DNA of 64,000 nucleotides, taken from Neisseriaceae bacterium (GTDB lineage: Bacteria > Pseudomonadota > Gammaproteobacteria > Burkholderiales > Neisseriaceae). The DNA is taken from assembly GCA_017934045.1 (NCBI GenBank), contig JAGBKK010000031.1, positions 1 to 64,000 of the forward strand. The letters are read 5' to 3'. The notes below the pieces were generated by a model that was given only the letters and a program-made list of their open reading frames with translations, had not been told where the DNA came from and made no database searches. Shown here one piece after another: positions 18,975 to 28,376 of the stretch (positions are counted from its first letter, which is position 1; the number at the start of each line of letters is the position of its first letter). The translations under genes were made by a program, and so were the position numbers.

Positions 18975-19811
18975 ATGAAAATTATCAAAACAATCAATGA
19001 ATTACGCCAATGGCGGAAAACCGTAGATAGCGTGGCATTTGTGCCGACTATGGGCAATTTGCACGCAGGGCATTTAGCCTTGGTTCGTGAAGCCCACCAG
19101 CACGCTGAAAATGTGGTGGTGAGCGTGTTTGTCAATCCCTTGCAATTTGGGCAGGGTGAAGATTTTGCCGCTTATCCACGCACCTTGCAGGCGGACGCTG
19201 AAAAGTTGCAAAACGCAGGCGTTGCGGTTTTGTTTGCCCCTGATGATAAAGAGTTGTATCCCAACACCACGCAAGCCTTTAATGTTGAGCCGTCCGCTTT
19301 GCAAAATGAATTAGAAGGCAAGTTTCGCCCAGGTCATTTTCGTGGCGTGGCAACGGTGGTGCTGAAATTATTTAATATTGTTGAACCGCAAATTGCCTGC
19401 TTTGGCAAAAAAGATTTTCAGCAATTGGTGGTGATACAACAAATGGTTGCCGAACTGAATGTGAATATCAACATTGTGCCAGTGGATACAGGCAGGGCTG
19501 ATGACGGTTTGGCGTTATCCAGTCGCAACGGTTATTTAACTGAAACCGAACGCCAGCAAGCCCCACAACTTTATGCCGTTTTATGCAATATGAAAGATGA
19601 ATTGCAAAAAGGCAGACGCGATTTTTCGCAATTAGAACAACAGGCTGTGGAAAAATTAAATAATCAAGGCTGGCAAACCGATTATGTGGAAATCCGCCGC
19701 CGTTCTGATTTAGCCCACGCTCGCCCAGATGATAATCAACTAATTATTCTCGCCGCCGCCAAATTAGGCAAACCACGCTTGATTGATAATGTGGAAGTGG
19801 ATTTGTCATAG
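18975..19811 (+). CDS. panC: Pantothenate synthetase
   Basis: Joins pantoate and beta-alanine using ATP, the last step of pantothenate synthesis. The 278-residue protein has [15 protein letters not shown] (HIGH-like), FGKKDFQQL and the LSSRNGYL motif (KMSKS-like). The five-base gap to gatA implies cotranscription. A terminator follows at 19826. Confidence 0.95.
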   Translation: MKIIKTINELRQWRKTVDSVAFVPTMGNLHAGHLALVREAHQHAENVVVSVFVNPLQFGQGEDFAAYPRTLQADAEKLQNAGVAVLFAPDDKELYPNTTQAFNVEPSALQNELEGKFRPGHFRGVATVVLKLFNIVEPQIACFGKKDFQQLVVIQQMVAELNVNINIVPVDTGRADDGLALSSRNGYLTETERQQAPQLYAVLCNMKDELQKGRRDFSQLEQQAVEKLNNQGWQTDYVEIRRRSDLAHARPDDNQLIILAAAKLGKPRLIDNVEVDLS

Positions 19812-19825
19812 ATTGTTTTGTTAAT

Positions 19826-19855
19826 AAAAAACGGTATATTTAATATACCGTTTTT
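19826..19855 (+). terminator. Rho-independent terminator after panC
   Basis: Perfect stem AAAAACGGTATAT / ATATACCGTTTTT with a short loop and a T tract. It ends the gatC-gatA-panC unit and, being symmetrical with A and T tracts, could also serve dacB, which converges on it. Confidence 0.88.
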
Positions 19856-19879
19856 GTTTTTCAGGCAGCCTGAAAATGC

Positions 19880-21334
19880 TTATTGATGCTTGCTTTCGCT
19901 AATGCGTTTTTTTTCCAAAGGATCGCCTGCGAATGTGTGTTCCTTATGTGAGAAAATCATCGCATTAGGCGTTGGCTTGCCCAATTCTGCCAATGAACGC
20001 ACCAAGTCGTCCATATCGCCCAAATAACCGCCTGAACGCGGACTGTTAATCAACACCACAATCGCTAATGGCGGTTCGTTTAAGTTTTCAGGCAGCCTGA
20101 AACCTGCTAACGCGCGCACATCTTTGAGAGTGCCTGTTTTCATTCGCAAGCCTGACACATCACGCAAACGGCGGCGGAGCGTGCCGTCGTGTCCTGCAAT
20201 CGGCAAACTATCGATAAATTGTTCGTTAAAAGCGTCATTGTAATACGCACGATACAGCATTGTGCCCAGCGTGCGAGCGGTAACGCGTTCTTCACGCGAT
20301 AAACCTGAACCGTTTTCTAACACCAAACCTTGCGTATCAATACCAGCCTGCCTGAAACTATTGATAACGGCGTTTTTGGCGTTTTCTACCGTATCGCCTG
20401 CTTGATTTGCCCCCAATGTGAGAAAAATGGAGCGAGCAAATAAGTTGTCCGATTGCTTATTCATCGTGCGAATAGCGTCTGATAAGGGGGCAGATAAATG
20501 TTCGGCAATGACTTTTGCGTCATCAGGGGCTTTGTCGGTTAAAAATAAATTAGCCATTGAACCGCCCAACGCTTGCCATTGTCCGAAAAAACTTTCAAAC
20601 GCAAATTCTTGCGGATTCAACATATTAACATACAACGCTTGATTTTCGCACCCTGTGGGAATGCGTCCGCTAATGCGTAATGTGGCACCGTCAAAGTGCG
20701 TACGCAAGCGTTTGGCAATATTGCCACACGCTCCCTGAACAAATTGGGCGTTATTTTCAACAGGAATATTCAATAAAGGCGGTTTGGTTATCACGGCTAA
20801 ATCGCCGTTGGCATTGCGTTCCACGCCAACCCACACCACTTTATACGACAACATATGCGTATCAGGTGCAATGGTGAAAGCACGCCCTTCATCACGGTCG
20901 AAATTTTCGGCAGAACCTGCATTCGACCAAGTCGAAGTATCCAAAATCAACTTACCGCCAATTCTTTGTATGCCTTTGTTGCGTAAGGTTTGCTGCATTT
21001 CGATTAAATCGTCTTGCTCCATGGTGGGATCGCCCGAACCCACCCAATACAAATTGCCGTCCAAAATGCCATTATTGACGGCGGTTCTTGATTTCCACTG
21101 TGTTTTCCAACGAAAATCTGCCCCCAAAGTGTCCAATGCTGCATAGGTGGTAACCAACTTCATCACGGACGCAGGATTCATTGGGCGATCGGCATTGTGT
21201 TCTGCCAACACTTCGCCTGTATTCAAATCCTGCACAAAAAACGCCACTTCATTCGGCAAAATGCGACCGATATTCGGTTGGGCAAAAGTAGTCGTAGCAA
21301 GAAATAAAGAGCATAAAAGAGAGTAGATTTTCAT
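19880..21334 (-). CDS. dacB: D-alanyl-D-alanine carboxypeptidase/endopeptidase (PBP4, DacB)
   Basis: Periplasmic class C PBP that trims peptide side chains and cross-links. The 484-residue protein has a signal peptide (about 1-18), SVMK (Ser56, Lys59), SDN in MNKQSDNLFARS at about 300, and KTG in RMKTGTLKDV. A DUS inside the gene at about 20090 encodes FRLPENLN near the active site and is tolerated. Length fits family members with the inserted domain II. Confidence 0.94.
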   Translation of the reverse strand: MKIYSLLCSLFLATTTFAQPNIGRILPNEVAFFVQDLNTGEVLAEHNADRPMNPASVMKLVTTYAALDTLGADFRWKTQWKSRTAVNNGILDGNLYWVGSGDPTMEQDDLIEMQQTLRNKGIQRIGGKLILDTSTWSNAGSAENFDRDEGRAFTIAPDTHMLSYKVVWVGVERNANGDLAVITKPPLLNIPVENNAQFVQGACGNIAKRLRTHFDGATLRISGRIPTGCENQALYVNMLNPQEFAFESFFGQWQALGGSMANLFLTDKAPDDAKVIAEHLSAPLSDAIRTMNKQSDNLFARSIFLTLGANQAGDTVENAKNAVINSFRQAGIDTQGLVLENGSGLSREERVTARTLGTMLYRAYYNDAFNEQFIDSLPIAGHDGTLRRRLRDVSGLRMKTGTLKDVRALAGFRLPENLNEPPLAIVVLINSPRSGGYLGDMDDLVRSLAELGKPTPNAMIFSHKEHTFAGDPLEKKRISESKHQ

Positions 21335-21488
21335 TAAAATATTCCGTTGTAAAACAAGGCGAAAAATAAGCGGTATTTTAAATCACCTACTCTTGATGGG
21401 GAAATTTTTTTTCAGGCTGCCTGAAAATATTGTGTGCTGTTTCTTTGTGTTAGAATAACAGCCTTATTTTTTCAGACTTTTTTATACA

Positions 21489-22124
21489 ATGAACGCACAA
21501 GCAACGACTTCTTTGCGAAACGGTTTATCTGCTATGGCAATAACTGTTTCTGATAAACAATTCAATCAGTTATGTTTATATATTGATTTATTAGAAAAAT
21601 GGAATGTGGCGTATAATTTAACCGCCGTGCGTGATGTGTCGCAAATGGTATCTGTGCATTTATTGGACAGTTTGTCGATTTTGCCGTTTGTTTCGACACA
21701 GGCTCAAAGCGTGTTAGATGTGGGTTCTGGTGGCGGACAGCCTGGCATTCCGTTGGCGATTATGCGTGATGATTTGGCAATAACGCTGTTGGACAGCAAC
21801 AGCAAAAAAACTGCTTTTTTACAGCAAGCGGTGATTGAATTGGGCTTGAATAATGTGCAAGTGATTACCGATCGTGTGGAAAATGTTAAAGAATTTCAAT
21901 ATGATATAATCGTCTCTCGTGCATTTGCGGAATTGGGCGATTTTGTGCGATTATCTTCGCATTTGTTGAGTAATCAGGGCGTATGGTTAGCGATGAAAGG
22001 CGTTTATCCGTATGAAGAAATCGATAGGCTGCCTGAAAATATTATTGTAGAGCAAATTCAAGAAGTTAAAGTACCGTTTATTGACGGCAGTCGTCATATT
22101 GTGCGTATGACAAAGGGGGCGTAA
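21489..22124 (+). CDS. rsmG: 16S rRNA (guanine-527-N7)-methyltransferase
   Basis: Methylates G527 in the 530 loop of 16S rRNA. The 211-residue protein has the SAM motif LDVGSGGGQPGIPLAI and the family pattern RDVSQMVSVHLLDSLS. An arm-truncated DUS at 22026 encodes RLPEN. The start at 21489 gives a 17-residue lead before the conserved part; the internal Met at MAITVSDKQF is an alternative. The stop overlaps the parA ATG. Confidence 0.94.
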   Translation: MNAQATTSLRNGLSAMAITVSDKQFNQLCLYIDLLEKWNVAYNLTAVRDVSQMVSVHLLDSLSILPFVSTQAQSVLDVGSGGGQPGIPLAIMRDDLAITLLDSNSKKTAFLQQAVIELGLNNVQVITDRVENVKEFQYDIIVSRAFAELGDFVRLSSHLLSNQGVWLAMKGVYPYEEIDRLPENIIVEQIQEVKVPFIDGSRHIVRMTKGA

Positions 22125-22906
22125 TGGGACATATTATCGCTGTGGCAAATCAAAAAGGCGGCGTGGGCAAAACAACCACTACGGTTAATCTTGCCGCATC
22201 ACTGGCTCATCAAAAGTTGCGGGTTTTGCTGGTGGATTTAGATCCGCAAGGCAATGCCACTACGGGTTCGGGCATTAGCAAAAACAATGTCAAATTTGGC
22301 ACTTGTCAGGTTTTAACAGGCAAAGCAAAAATTCAGGAAGCCTTAATTCATTCGGATACGGGCCATTTTGATGTGTTGGGTGCCAACCGCAATTTGGCAG
22401 GGGCAGAAATCGATTTGGCATTAGAAGGTGCCAAGGAAATGCGTCTGCGACACGCTTTGGTGTCGGTACGAGACAATTACGATTGCATTATTATTGATTG
22501 TCCGCCCACGCTTACTTTGCTTACTTTAAGTGCATTGGTCGCCGCTGACGGCATTATTATTCCAATGGTGTGCGAATATTACGCTTTGGAGGGTTTGTCG
22601 GATTTGGTGGCAACGATGAGAAAAATCCGTCAAAGTGGCTTAAATCCTGCGTTGGAAGTGGTGGGCGTGGTAAAAACCATGTTTGACGGACGCAATAATC
22701 TGTCGCAAGAAGTTTCCAAACAATTAGAGCAGCATTTTGACAAGTTTATGTTCAAAACCGAAATTCCACGCAATGTGCGTTTAGCCGAAGCCCCCAGCCA
22801 TGGTAAGCCGATTTTGGCGTATGACAAAACCGCCAAAGGCAGCGAAGCGTATTTGGCATTAGCAGATGAATTGTGGAAGCGGTTGAATAAAAAAGGGAAA
22901 AAATAA
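22124..22906 (+). CDS. parA: Chromosome partitioning ATPase ParA (Soj)
   Basis: Walker-type ATPase that moves ParB-parS complexes to segregate chromosomes. The 260-residue protein has the deviant Walker A KGGVGKTTT at residues 11-19, IIIDCPPTL (Walker B region) and the chromosomal Soj length with no extra DNA-binding N-domain. The ATG overlaps the rsmG stop by one base. The order rsmG-parA-parB is the conserved chromosomal arrangement, usually not far from oriC. Confidence 0.95.
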   Translation: MGHIIAVANQKGGVGKTTTTVNLAASLAHQKLRVLLVDLDPQGNATTGSGISKNNVKFGTCQVLTGKAKIQEALIHSDTGHFDVLGANRNLAGAEIDLALEGAKEMRLRHALVSVRDNYDCIIIDCPPTLTLLTLSALVAADGIIIPMVCEYYALEGLSDLVATMRKIRQSGLNPALEVVGVVKTMFDGRNNLSQEVSKQLEQHFDKFMFKTEIPRNVRLAEAPSHGKPILAYDKTAKGSEAYLALADELWKRLNKKGKK

Positions 22907-22967
22907 ATCATAAGGTGGGCATGCTTGCCTACCAAAATATTGCAAGATTTTGCAGGAGTTTTCAATA

Positions 22968-23825
22968 ATGGCAAAGAAAAAACAAGCATTAGGCACAGGA
23001 TTAAATCAATTATTAGCGTCAGGCATTGAAAATATTGGCACGGAAGACCGTTTATCCGTCTTGCCGATTGCCCAAGTTGAACCTGGACGCTATCAACCGC
23101 GTTCGCAAATTGATGACGAAAGTTTGCAAGAATTAGCCGACTCAATCAAGGCACAAGGCGTGATTCAGCCGATTATTGTGCGTGAATTTGGCTTTGAAAA
23201 TTACGAACTCATCGCAGGCGAACGCCGTTGGCGTGCCGCACAGTTGGCAGGTTTAACGGAAATTCCAGCGGTGATTAAAAGCATTAGCGATGAAAACGCA
23301 TTGGCAATCGGCTTAATCGAGAACATTCAACGGCAAAACTTAAATCCGATTGAAGAAGCCGCAGGCTTAAAACGCCTGATTGACGAATTTGGCTTAACCC
23401 ACGAACAAGCCGCAGACGCAGTGGGCAGAAGCCGCAGTAGTGTATCTAACTCATTGAGATTACTCAATCTTCCAGAACCTGTGCAGGACTTGCTTTACGA
23501 ACGCAAAATCGAAATGGGACACGCTCGTGCCTTAATCACCCTGCCTGTGGTTGAACAAATTTCGCTCGCACAACGCGCCGCCAAAAACGGCTGGTCGGTG
23601 CGAGAAGTGGAACGCCGTTCTGCCAAACCCAATGTGAAAAGCAACTTGCGTTCTAAATCGGTCGATGCCGACATTCAACGCCTGCAAAACAAACTCGCCG
23701 AATTGCTGAATATGGAAGTCGCCATTCAATGCGGCTTAAAAGGACAAGGCAAAATCTCGTTCGCCTTTTCGTCCAATGATGAGTTGGAATATTTGCTGAA
23801 AAAATTGGGGTATAGCGAAGATTAA
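22968..23825 (+). CDS. parB: Chromosome partitioning protein ParB (Spo0J)
   Basis: CTP-binding clamp that loads at parS. The 285-residue protein has ALGTGLNQLL at the N-terminus, the CTPase motif GERRWRAAQLAG, LIENIQRQNLNPIEEA and the HTH THEQAADAVGRSRSSVSNSL. The ATG at 22968 has AGGAG at good spacing, so the open frame back to 22950 is ignored. No parS-like site was noticed in the window. Confidence 0.95.
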   Translation: MAKKKQALGTGLNQLLASGIENIGTEDRLSVLPIAQVEPGRYQPRSQIDDESLQELADSIKAQGVIQPIIVREFGFENYELIAGERRWRAAQLAGLTEIPAVIKSISDENALAIGLIENIQRQNLNPIEEAAGLKRLIDEFGLTHEQAADAVGRSRSSVSNSLRLLNLPEPVQDLLYERKIEMGHARALITLPVVEQISLAQRAAKNGWSVREVERRSAKPNVKSNLRSKSVDADIQRLQNKLAELLNMEVAIQCGLKGQGKISFAFSSNDELEYLLKKLGYSED

Positions 23826-23877
23826 ACGGTTGTATTTTGGTTTTCAGGCAGCCTGAAAATTAAAGGCACAATAAAAT

Positions 23878-24228
23878 ATGACAACACCCAAAACCCACAC
23901 AATGCGTTTGCACAACCGTTATTTTTATTACATAAAAAACGGCAGCAAACGCATTGAATTGCGTTTGTATGACGAAAAACGAAAACAAATACAACTAAAT
24001 GATATTATTCAATTTTCAAACGAACAACAAGAAAATATTTTTGCCAAAGTAATTGGATTATTACACTATAAAAACTTTAATGATTTAATTGATGATTTAG
24101 ATATAAATCTATTAGCCGATAAATCAATCAGTAAAAACGATTTACTAAAAGACTTAAATACCTTTTATTCATTAGCACAACAAAAACAATTTGGCGTATT
24201 AGGTATTCGCATAGCATTGATAAATTAA
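23878..24228 (+). CDS. ASCH domain protein
   Basis: The 116-residue protein starts with the pattern MRLHNRYFYYIKNGSKRIEL, RLYDEKRKQIQLNDIIQF, typical of small ASCH-domain proteins. The fold resembles the PUA RNA-binding domain; some members hydrolyse acetylated nucleosides or bind RNA. Actual substrate is unknown. It is more AT-rich in its second half than its neighbours. Confidence 0.8.
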   Translation: MTTPKTHTMRLHNRYFYYIKNGSKRIELRLYDEKRKQIQLNDIIQFSNEQQENIFAKVIGLLHYKNFNDLIDDLDINLLADKSISKNDLLKDLNTFYSLAQQKQFGVLGIRIALIN

Positions 24229-24246
24229 CCTTTCAGGCAGCCTGAA

Positions 24247-25632
24247 ATGAACACAGCAACCATAAAACAACAAAAATATCTGCCGTGGATAATGGCGGCG
24301 GCTGTGTTTATGCAAATGTTAGACGCAACCATTCTCAACACCGCTCTACCCGCTATGGCACAGGATTTGGGCGTGTCGCCTTTGAATATGCAAATGGCGA
24401 TTATTGCTTATGCCCTAACGCTTGCCCTGCTTATGCCTTTGGGCGGTTCTTTGGCAGACCGTTTTGGCACCAAACGCATTTTTATGCCTGCGGTTATTTT
24501 GTTTGGTATTGGTTCTATTTTGTGTGCGTCTGCCACTTCCTTAAATCAGTTAATTCTCTATCGCATTATTCAAGCCGCAGGCGGTGCATTGATGACACCG
24601 ATTGCACGATTAGCTTTAATTCGCTCATTTGAAAAATCACAGTGGTTAAGCGTTTTAACTTTTGCGGTAACACCTGCTCTATTAGGCCCTTTAATTGGAC
24701 CTATTTTAGGCGGTTATTTAACTGTTTTAGCGTCTTGGCACTGGATATTTTTGATAAATATACCGATTGTTATACTGGGTTTATGGTTTTCATACCATTA
24801 TTTTCCAAATTGTTATGGCGAACAACAATCAATCGACTGGATAGGTTATGTTTTATTTGCCTTATTTGCTTTTTTAATTACATTGGGATTAGATTTAATT
24901 GGCAGAGCAAACCAATTATTTTATCTTTCTTGCTTATTATTGGGAATTATTTTTCTGTTATTTTATTTTCTTTATGCACGCCAAAAAGACAATGCCATTT
25001 TCCCCATTTCTTTATTTTCCGTGCGTACTTTTAGAATTGGTTTTATGGGCAATTTATGCTCACGAATTGGTATTAGTTCTATGCCGATTTTATTGCCATT
25101 ATTGTTTCAGGTTGCCTTTAATGTATCCCCCGATATTGCAGGCTGGTTACTTGCTCCGATTGTCGCAGCGTCCATGCTCACCAAGTTTGTTATTTCTAAA
25201 ATAATCAATTACTTCGGTTATCGCACAGTGTTAATCAGCAATACCATTTTAATCGGTTTATGTATTGCATCTTTTGCTCTACCGCCCACAAATACTTTAA
25301 TTATTTTATTTGTGCCTATGCTGTTTTTAATGGGCTTACTCAATTCCGTGCAATTTTCATCAATGAACACCATTGTTTTGGCAGACTTAAACCACGCCCA
25401 AAGCAGCAGTGGCAACACTTTGCACGCCATCAATCAACAACTGTCGATTAGTTTTGGCTTGGCAGCAGGTATGTCGCTTTTGCGTTTGGCACAAGATATG
25501 CTGCCTGAAAACAATGTGCATACCGCTTTTCGCATAACATTTATTGTGTTGGGCTTAATCACCGCTATTTCTGCTTTTATTTTCAGTCGATTGCATAAAA
25601 CAGACGGTATTCATTTAATGCGAAAAAAATAA
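24247..25632 (+). CDS. MFS drug exporter, DHA2 (EmrB/MdtD-like)
   Basis: The 461-residue inner-membrane protein has the DHA motif LDATILNTALPAMAQDLG in helix 1 and the motif-A loop GGSLADRFGTKRIF, and about 14 hydrophobic segments. It resembles MdtD-type proton-driven exporters; substrate is unknown. The ATG lies directly at the end of a DUS (CCTGAAATG), so the uptake sequence takes the place of the ribosome-binding region. No partner adaptor gene is adjacent. Confidence 0.87.
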   Translation: MNTATIKQQKYLPWIMAAAVFMQMLDATILNTALPAMAQDLGVSPLNMQMAIIAYALTLALLMPLGGSLADRFGTKRIFMPAVILFGIGSILCASATSLNQLILYRIIQAAGGALMTPIARLALIRSFEKSQWLSVLTFAVTPALLGPLIGPILGGYLTVLASWHWIFLINIPIVILGLWFSYHYFPNCYGEQQSIDWIGYVLFALFAFLITLGLDLIGRANQLFYLSCLLLGIIFLLFYFLYARQKDNAIFPISLFSVRTFRIGFMGNLCSRIGISSMPILLPLLFQVAFNVSPDIAGWLLAPIVAASMLTKFVISKIINYFGYRTVLISNTILIGLCIASFALPPTNTLIILFVPMLFLMGLLNSVQFSSMNTIVLADLNHAQSSSGNTLHAINQQLSISFGLAAGMSLLRLAQDMLPENNVHTAFRITFIVLGLITAISAFIFSRLHKTDGIHLMRKK

Positions 25633-25661
25633 TACTTACTTAATTGATCAATCTAATAGAT

Positions 25662-26198
25662 TTAACTTGCTTGAATAACTTTATTACTTTTTGCCGTTAT
25701 ATCAATCAATTCAAAACGATAGACATTGATTTTATCTAAATATTCATCAGCCAAAATATCGAATGATGACATATATTTAGCACAATATTTTTGACTTAAT
25801 AATTGCAATGCTAATTTTTTTTCTTGCGGATTTTCAATTAACGCCACTTTGGCAGTGCAAATGGCACTTTTATACTGCATAGTAAATACTTGATTTGCCA
25901 AAGCTTTTGCGTCATTTTTAATGACAGAAAATTCAGAATATTTCAATTTAGGTGTTTGATTTTCTGCCACGCACACAATTTGTACCGTTCTGCCGTCTTT
26001 GTATAACTGGGCTTTGGTGTCATTCTGTCCGCCTTGAACATAAATAAATTGGTTGTATCGTACCAACGCCAAAGGCACCGTATGCACTTCGCCAGCATCG
26101 TCTGTGCAAGAAAATACAGCGTAATCCGATTTATCCACAAAGGTCAATGCCAAGTGTTCGCCCAATACTTTTTCGGTGTGCGGTTGTAATTTTGCCAT
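25662..26198 (-). CDS. Pyridoxamine 5'-phosphate oxidase-fold flavin-binding protein
   Basis: The 178-residue protein has the split-barrel pattern of NimA/HugZ-like flavoproteins: YAVFSCTDDAGEVHTVPLALVRYNQFIYVQGG is spread over residues 26-57, followed by KAQLYKDGRTVQIVCVAE. Family members bind FMN, haem or F420; the ligand cannot be told from the sequence. It converges with the MFS exporter gene and is divergent from the GbsR-type regulator. Confidence 0.75.
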   Translation of the reverse strand: MAKLQPHTEKVLGEHLALTFVDKSDYAVFSCTDDAGEVHTVPLALVRYNQFIYVQGGQNDTKAQLYKDGRTVQIVCVAENQTPKLKYSEFSVIKNDAKALANQVFTMQYKSAICTAKVALIENPQEKKLALQLLSQKYCAKYMSSFDILADEYLDKINVYRFELIDITAKSNKVIQAS

Positions 26199-26348
26199 TT
26201 TCTTTTTCCTACTGCCTAAATAAAGGGTTATTTTATCAATAACTCAAAAGCAGTGAAAATAAAATGCTATTTCAGGCAGCCTGAAAGAAGAAAATGTGGT
26301 TTTGTTGGTAATGAATGAAACATTCAGGCTGCCTGAAAAATCTATTTA

Positions 26349-26385
26349 TTTCTCTCTTGACAGAAATAACAAAAATAAATAAAAT
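26349..26385 (+). promoter_or_regulatory. Promoter with palindromic operator of the GbsR/MarR-type regulator
   Basis: A near-consensus promoter TTGACA (26357-26362), 17-bp spacer, TAAAAT (26380-26385), with the ATG ten bases further on. The 18-bp operator TTTCTCT-CTTG-ACAGAAA (26349-26366) covers the -35 box. The same motif occurs at 27016-27033 before the adjacent operon, so this looks like autorepression. Confidence 0.65.
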
Positions 26386-26394
26386 ACAGTCATT

Positions 26395-26913
26395 ATGAAA
26401 CTGAATCCGACTACTGAACAATTTATTTTACACTGGGGCGAGATGGGGACGCGTTGGGGCGTCAATCGCACCATGGCACAAATTCACGCTTTGCTGTTTA
26501 TCGTGGGTCGTCCGATGAATGCCGAAGAAATTGTGGAAACGCTTGGCGTGGCTCGTTCTAATGTGAGTAACAGCATTAAAGAGTTGCAAAATTGGCGTTT
26601 GGTGAAAACCGTGCCAATTATGGGGGACAGACGCGATCATTTTGCTACCAATGACGATGTGTGGGCGTTGTTCAAAATTATCGCCGAAGAACGAATGAAA
26701 CGCGAATTACAACCCACAGTGGCGTTTTTAGATAATTTAATCGCCAGTCCTGAATTTGCATTAGAAAACGAAAACGCCCAAAAACGCATTAAAGAAACTC
26801 GCGATTTTGTGCAAACCCTGTCGGTGTGGGCAAACGATATTTTAAAACTGCCTGTTTCTGTGATGTCCAAAGTAATGAAATTAGGGGCTGGGATACAGAA
26901 GTTTTTGAAATAG
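26395..26913 (+). CDS. GbsR/MarR family transcriptional regulator
   Basis: The 172-residue protein has a winged helix at about 25-90 (MNAEEIVETLGVARSNVSNSIKELQ, then WRLVKTVPIMGDRRDHF) and a C-terminal helical dimerisation region. It matches the GbsR type of MarR-like repressors. The predicted operator overlaps its own -35 and is repeated before the DoxX-like gene 146 bases downstream, making those its likely targets. Ligand unknown. Confidence 0.85.
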   Translation: MKLNPTTEQFILHWGEMGTRWGVNRTMAQIHALLFIVGRPMNAEEIVETLGVARSNVSNSIKELQNWRLVKTVPIMGDRRDHFATNDDVWALFKIIAEERMKRELQPTVAFLDNLIASPEFALENENAQKRIKETRDFVQTLSVWANDILKLPVSVMSKVMKLGAGIQKFLK

Positions 26914-27015
26914 ATTGGGTTTTGGCTTTTGCCGAATGCTGTTTCAGGCAGCCTGAAAAAGGCGTATATATTAGGCTGCCTGAAAGAATGATTGGCAAAT
27001 TTTTTTAACCGTTTA

Positions 27016-27033
27016 TTTCTGTTTAGACAGAAA
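27016..27033 (+). promoter_or_regulatory. Second copy of the regulator operator
   Basis: Perfect inverted repeat TTTCTGT-TTAG-ACAGAAA, the same half-sites and 4-bp spacer as 26349-26366. It lies 26 bases upstream of the DoxX-like ATG, with AGGAG just before that ATG. A repressor here would block the downstream operon. Confidence 0.65.
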
Positions 27034-27058
27034 TTTTAGAAATAACAGGAGTAACAAA

Positions 27059-27430
27059 ATGAATCAACCAGCGATACCGAATTATCTGCCGTATTCCTTG
27101 GGCATTTTATGGGCGTGGAGTGGTTTGCAACCGATTTTGACGCAAAAAGAGTGGTCGTTGCAATTATTGAGTGAAGTGGGTTTTGCACCAATGTGGCAAT
27201 TTCCTGTTTTGCTTACTTCATCTTTATTGGATTTATTTTTTGCTTTTGGGTGCTTTTGGCAATTAAAACAATATCGCTCATTTTGGTTATTTCAGTTAAT
27301 TACGGTGGCGTTTTACAGTGCGATTATTGTTTTCAGGCTGCCTGAAAATTTAATGCACCCATTTGCTCCGTTGGTGAAAAACATTCCGATTTTGGCTTTA
27401 ACTTTTTTTCTTTGGAGGACTGCAAAATGA
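27059..27430 (+). CDS. DoxX-like small membrane protein
   Basis: The 123-residue protein has four hydrophobic segments and the pattern LGILWAWSGLQPIL, LLSEVGF, which matches the DoxX-like family. In other bacteria this type is found next to, or fused to, an SDR-type NAD(P)-binding protein, as here. A DUS near nt 27335 encodes VFRLPENL between helices 3 and 4. The stop overlaps the next ATG (ATGA). Function is not established. Confidence 0.7.
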   Translation: MNQPAIPNYLPYSLGILWAWSGLQPILTQKEWSLQLLSEVGFAPMWQFPVLLTSSLLDLFFAFGCFWQLKQYRSFWLFQLITVAFYSAIIVFRLPENLMHPFAPLVKNIPILALTFFLWRTAK

Positions 27431-27909
27431 ATGCGTATTTAATCATTAAAACCCTGCATATTATTTCTTCGGTGTTAATGGTGGGTACAGGTTTTGGTTC
27501 GGCGTTTTATTTGTTTTTTGCCAATCGTTCCAATTCGATTGCCGCACAAGCGGTTGTGTCCAAGTGGGTGATGCGTGCGGATTATTATTTCACCACGCCT
27601 GCGGTAATTTTTCAGCCTTTGTCAGGTTTATGGATGCTGCATTATTTGGGTATGCCGTGGGAATGGTCGGCAATGTGGTTGTGGGTCAAATGGTCGTTTG
27701 CTTTATACGCATTGGCAGGAGCGTGCTGGTTGCCTGTGGTGTGGTTGCAAATTCAAATGTATAAAATGGCTCAAACCGCTTATGCCAATGGCGATAACCA
27801 ATTACCGCCAGTGTATAAAAAATACCAAAAATGGTGGGAATTATTGGGCTATCCTGCATTTATCGCTATGGTGGTGGTGTATTTTTTAATGGTGTTGAAG
27901 CCGTTTTAA
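27427..27909 (+). CDS. DUF2269 family membrane protein
   Basis: About 160 residues with four membrane helices, starting MNAYLIIKTLHIISSVLMVG and with GTGFGSAFYLFFANRS, the DUF2269 pattern. The ATG at 27427 has GGAGGACT upstream and overlaps the DoxX-like stop; the longer frame from 27412 is not preferred. It is probably part of the same membrane complex as its neighbours, since DoxX-like, DUF2269 and SDR genes travel together. Confidence 0.78.
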   Translation: MNAYLIIKTLHIISSVLMVGTGFGSAFYLFFANRSNSIAAQAVVSKWVMRADYYFTTPAVIFQPLSGLWMLHYLGMPWEWSAMWLWVKWSFALYALAGACWLPVVWLQIQMYKMAQTAYANGDNQLPPVYKKYQKWWELLGYPAFIAMVVVYFLMVLKPF

Positions 27910-27954
27910 CATAAAAGGCAACCTGAAAGTTTTTCAGGCTGCCTGAAAGGAAAT

Positions 27955-28347
27955 ATGATGAATAATGTGAATGTTGCAGGAAAAGGACAACGCTTTTTTA
28001 TAGGGCTGATTTTGCCGATTGTTCCACTTTTTATATGGTATTTTATATTTATAGAACCATTTGAAACAATAGGTTGGGTATTTTTTTTCGTTGCATTTTG
28101 TATCATTCCGCTTGTGTTTATAAGTCTGATTACTGAAACATTGCAAAAATATAATACTTTTCTATTTTTTGTTTTCTCTGTTTTGGTTTTATTGGGCTAT
28201 ATGTGTTTAACTTTATTGACGGCTTTTCTAATTGTTTTTTTCTGGTCTATTGTACCAGGTTATTTGATGACAATACCGATTTTGCGTTGGCATTATCTAT
28301 ATCATAAACAGAAAGCGTTTATTGAAATAGATAATTTTAATATTTAG
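27955..28347 (+). CDS. Hypothetical membrane protein
   Basis: The 130-residue protein has about four hydrophobic segments (RFFIGLILPIVPLFIWYF and following) and a charged C-terminus. Family not recognised. It has an AAGGA ribosome-binding site partly supplied by a DUS, and two consecutive ATG codons. It is very T-rich compared with its neighbours and seems to be an addition within the DoxX/DUF2269/SDR operon. Confidence 0.65.
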   Translation: MMNNVNVAGKGQRFFIGLILPIVPLFIWYFIFIEPFETIGWVFFFVAFCIIPLVFISLITETLQKYNTFLFFVFSVLVLLGYMCLTLLTAFLIVFFWSIVPGYLMTIPILRWHYLYHKQKAFIEIDNFNI

Positions 28348-28376
28348 GCAACCTGAAAAAATATTAGGAGCAGAAA

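Noticed and set aside
22124..23825. Possible oriC and parS beside rsmG-parA-parB
   Set aside because: The gene order hints at an origin nearby, but I noticed neither a parS-like palindrome (TGTTTCACGTGAAACA type) nor a cluster of DnaA boxes.
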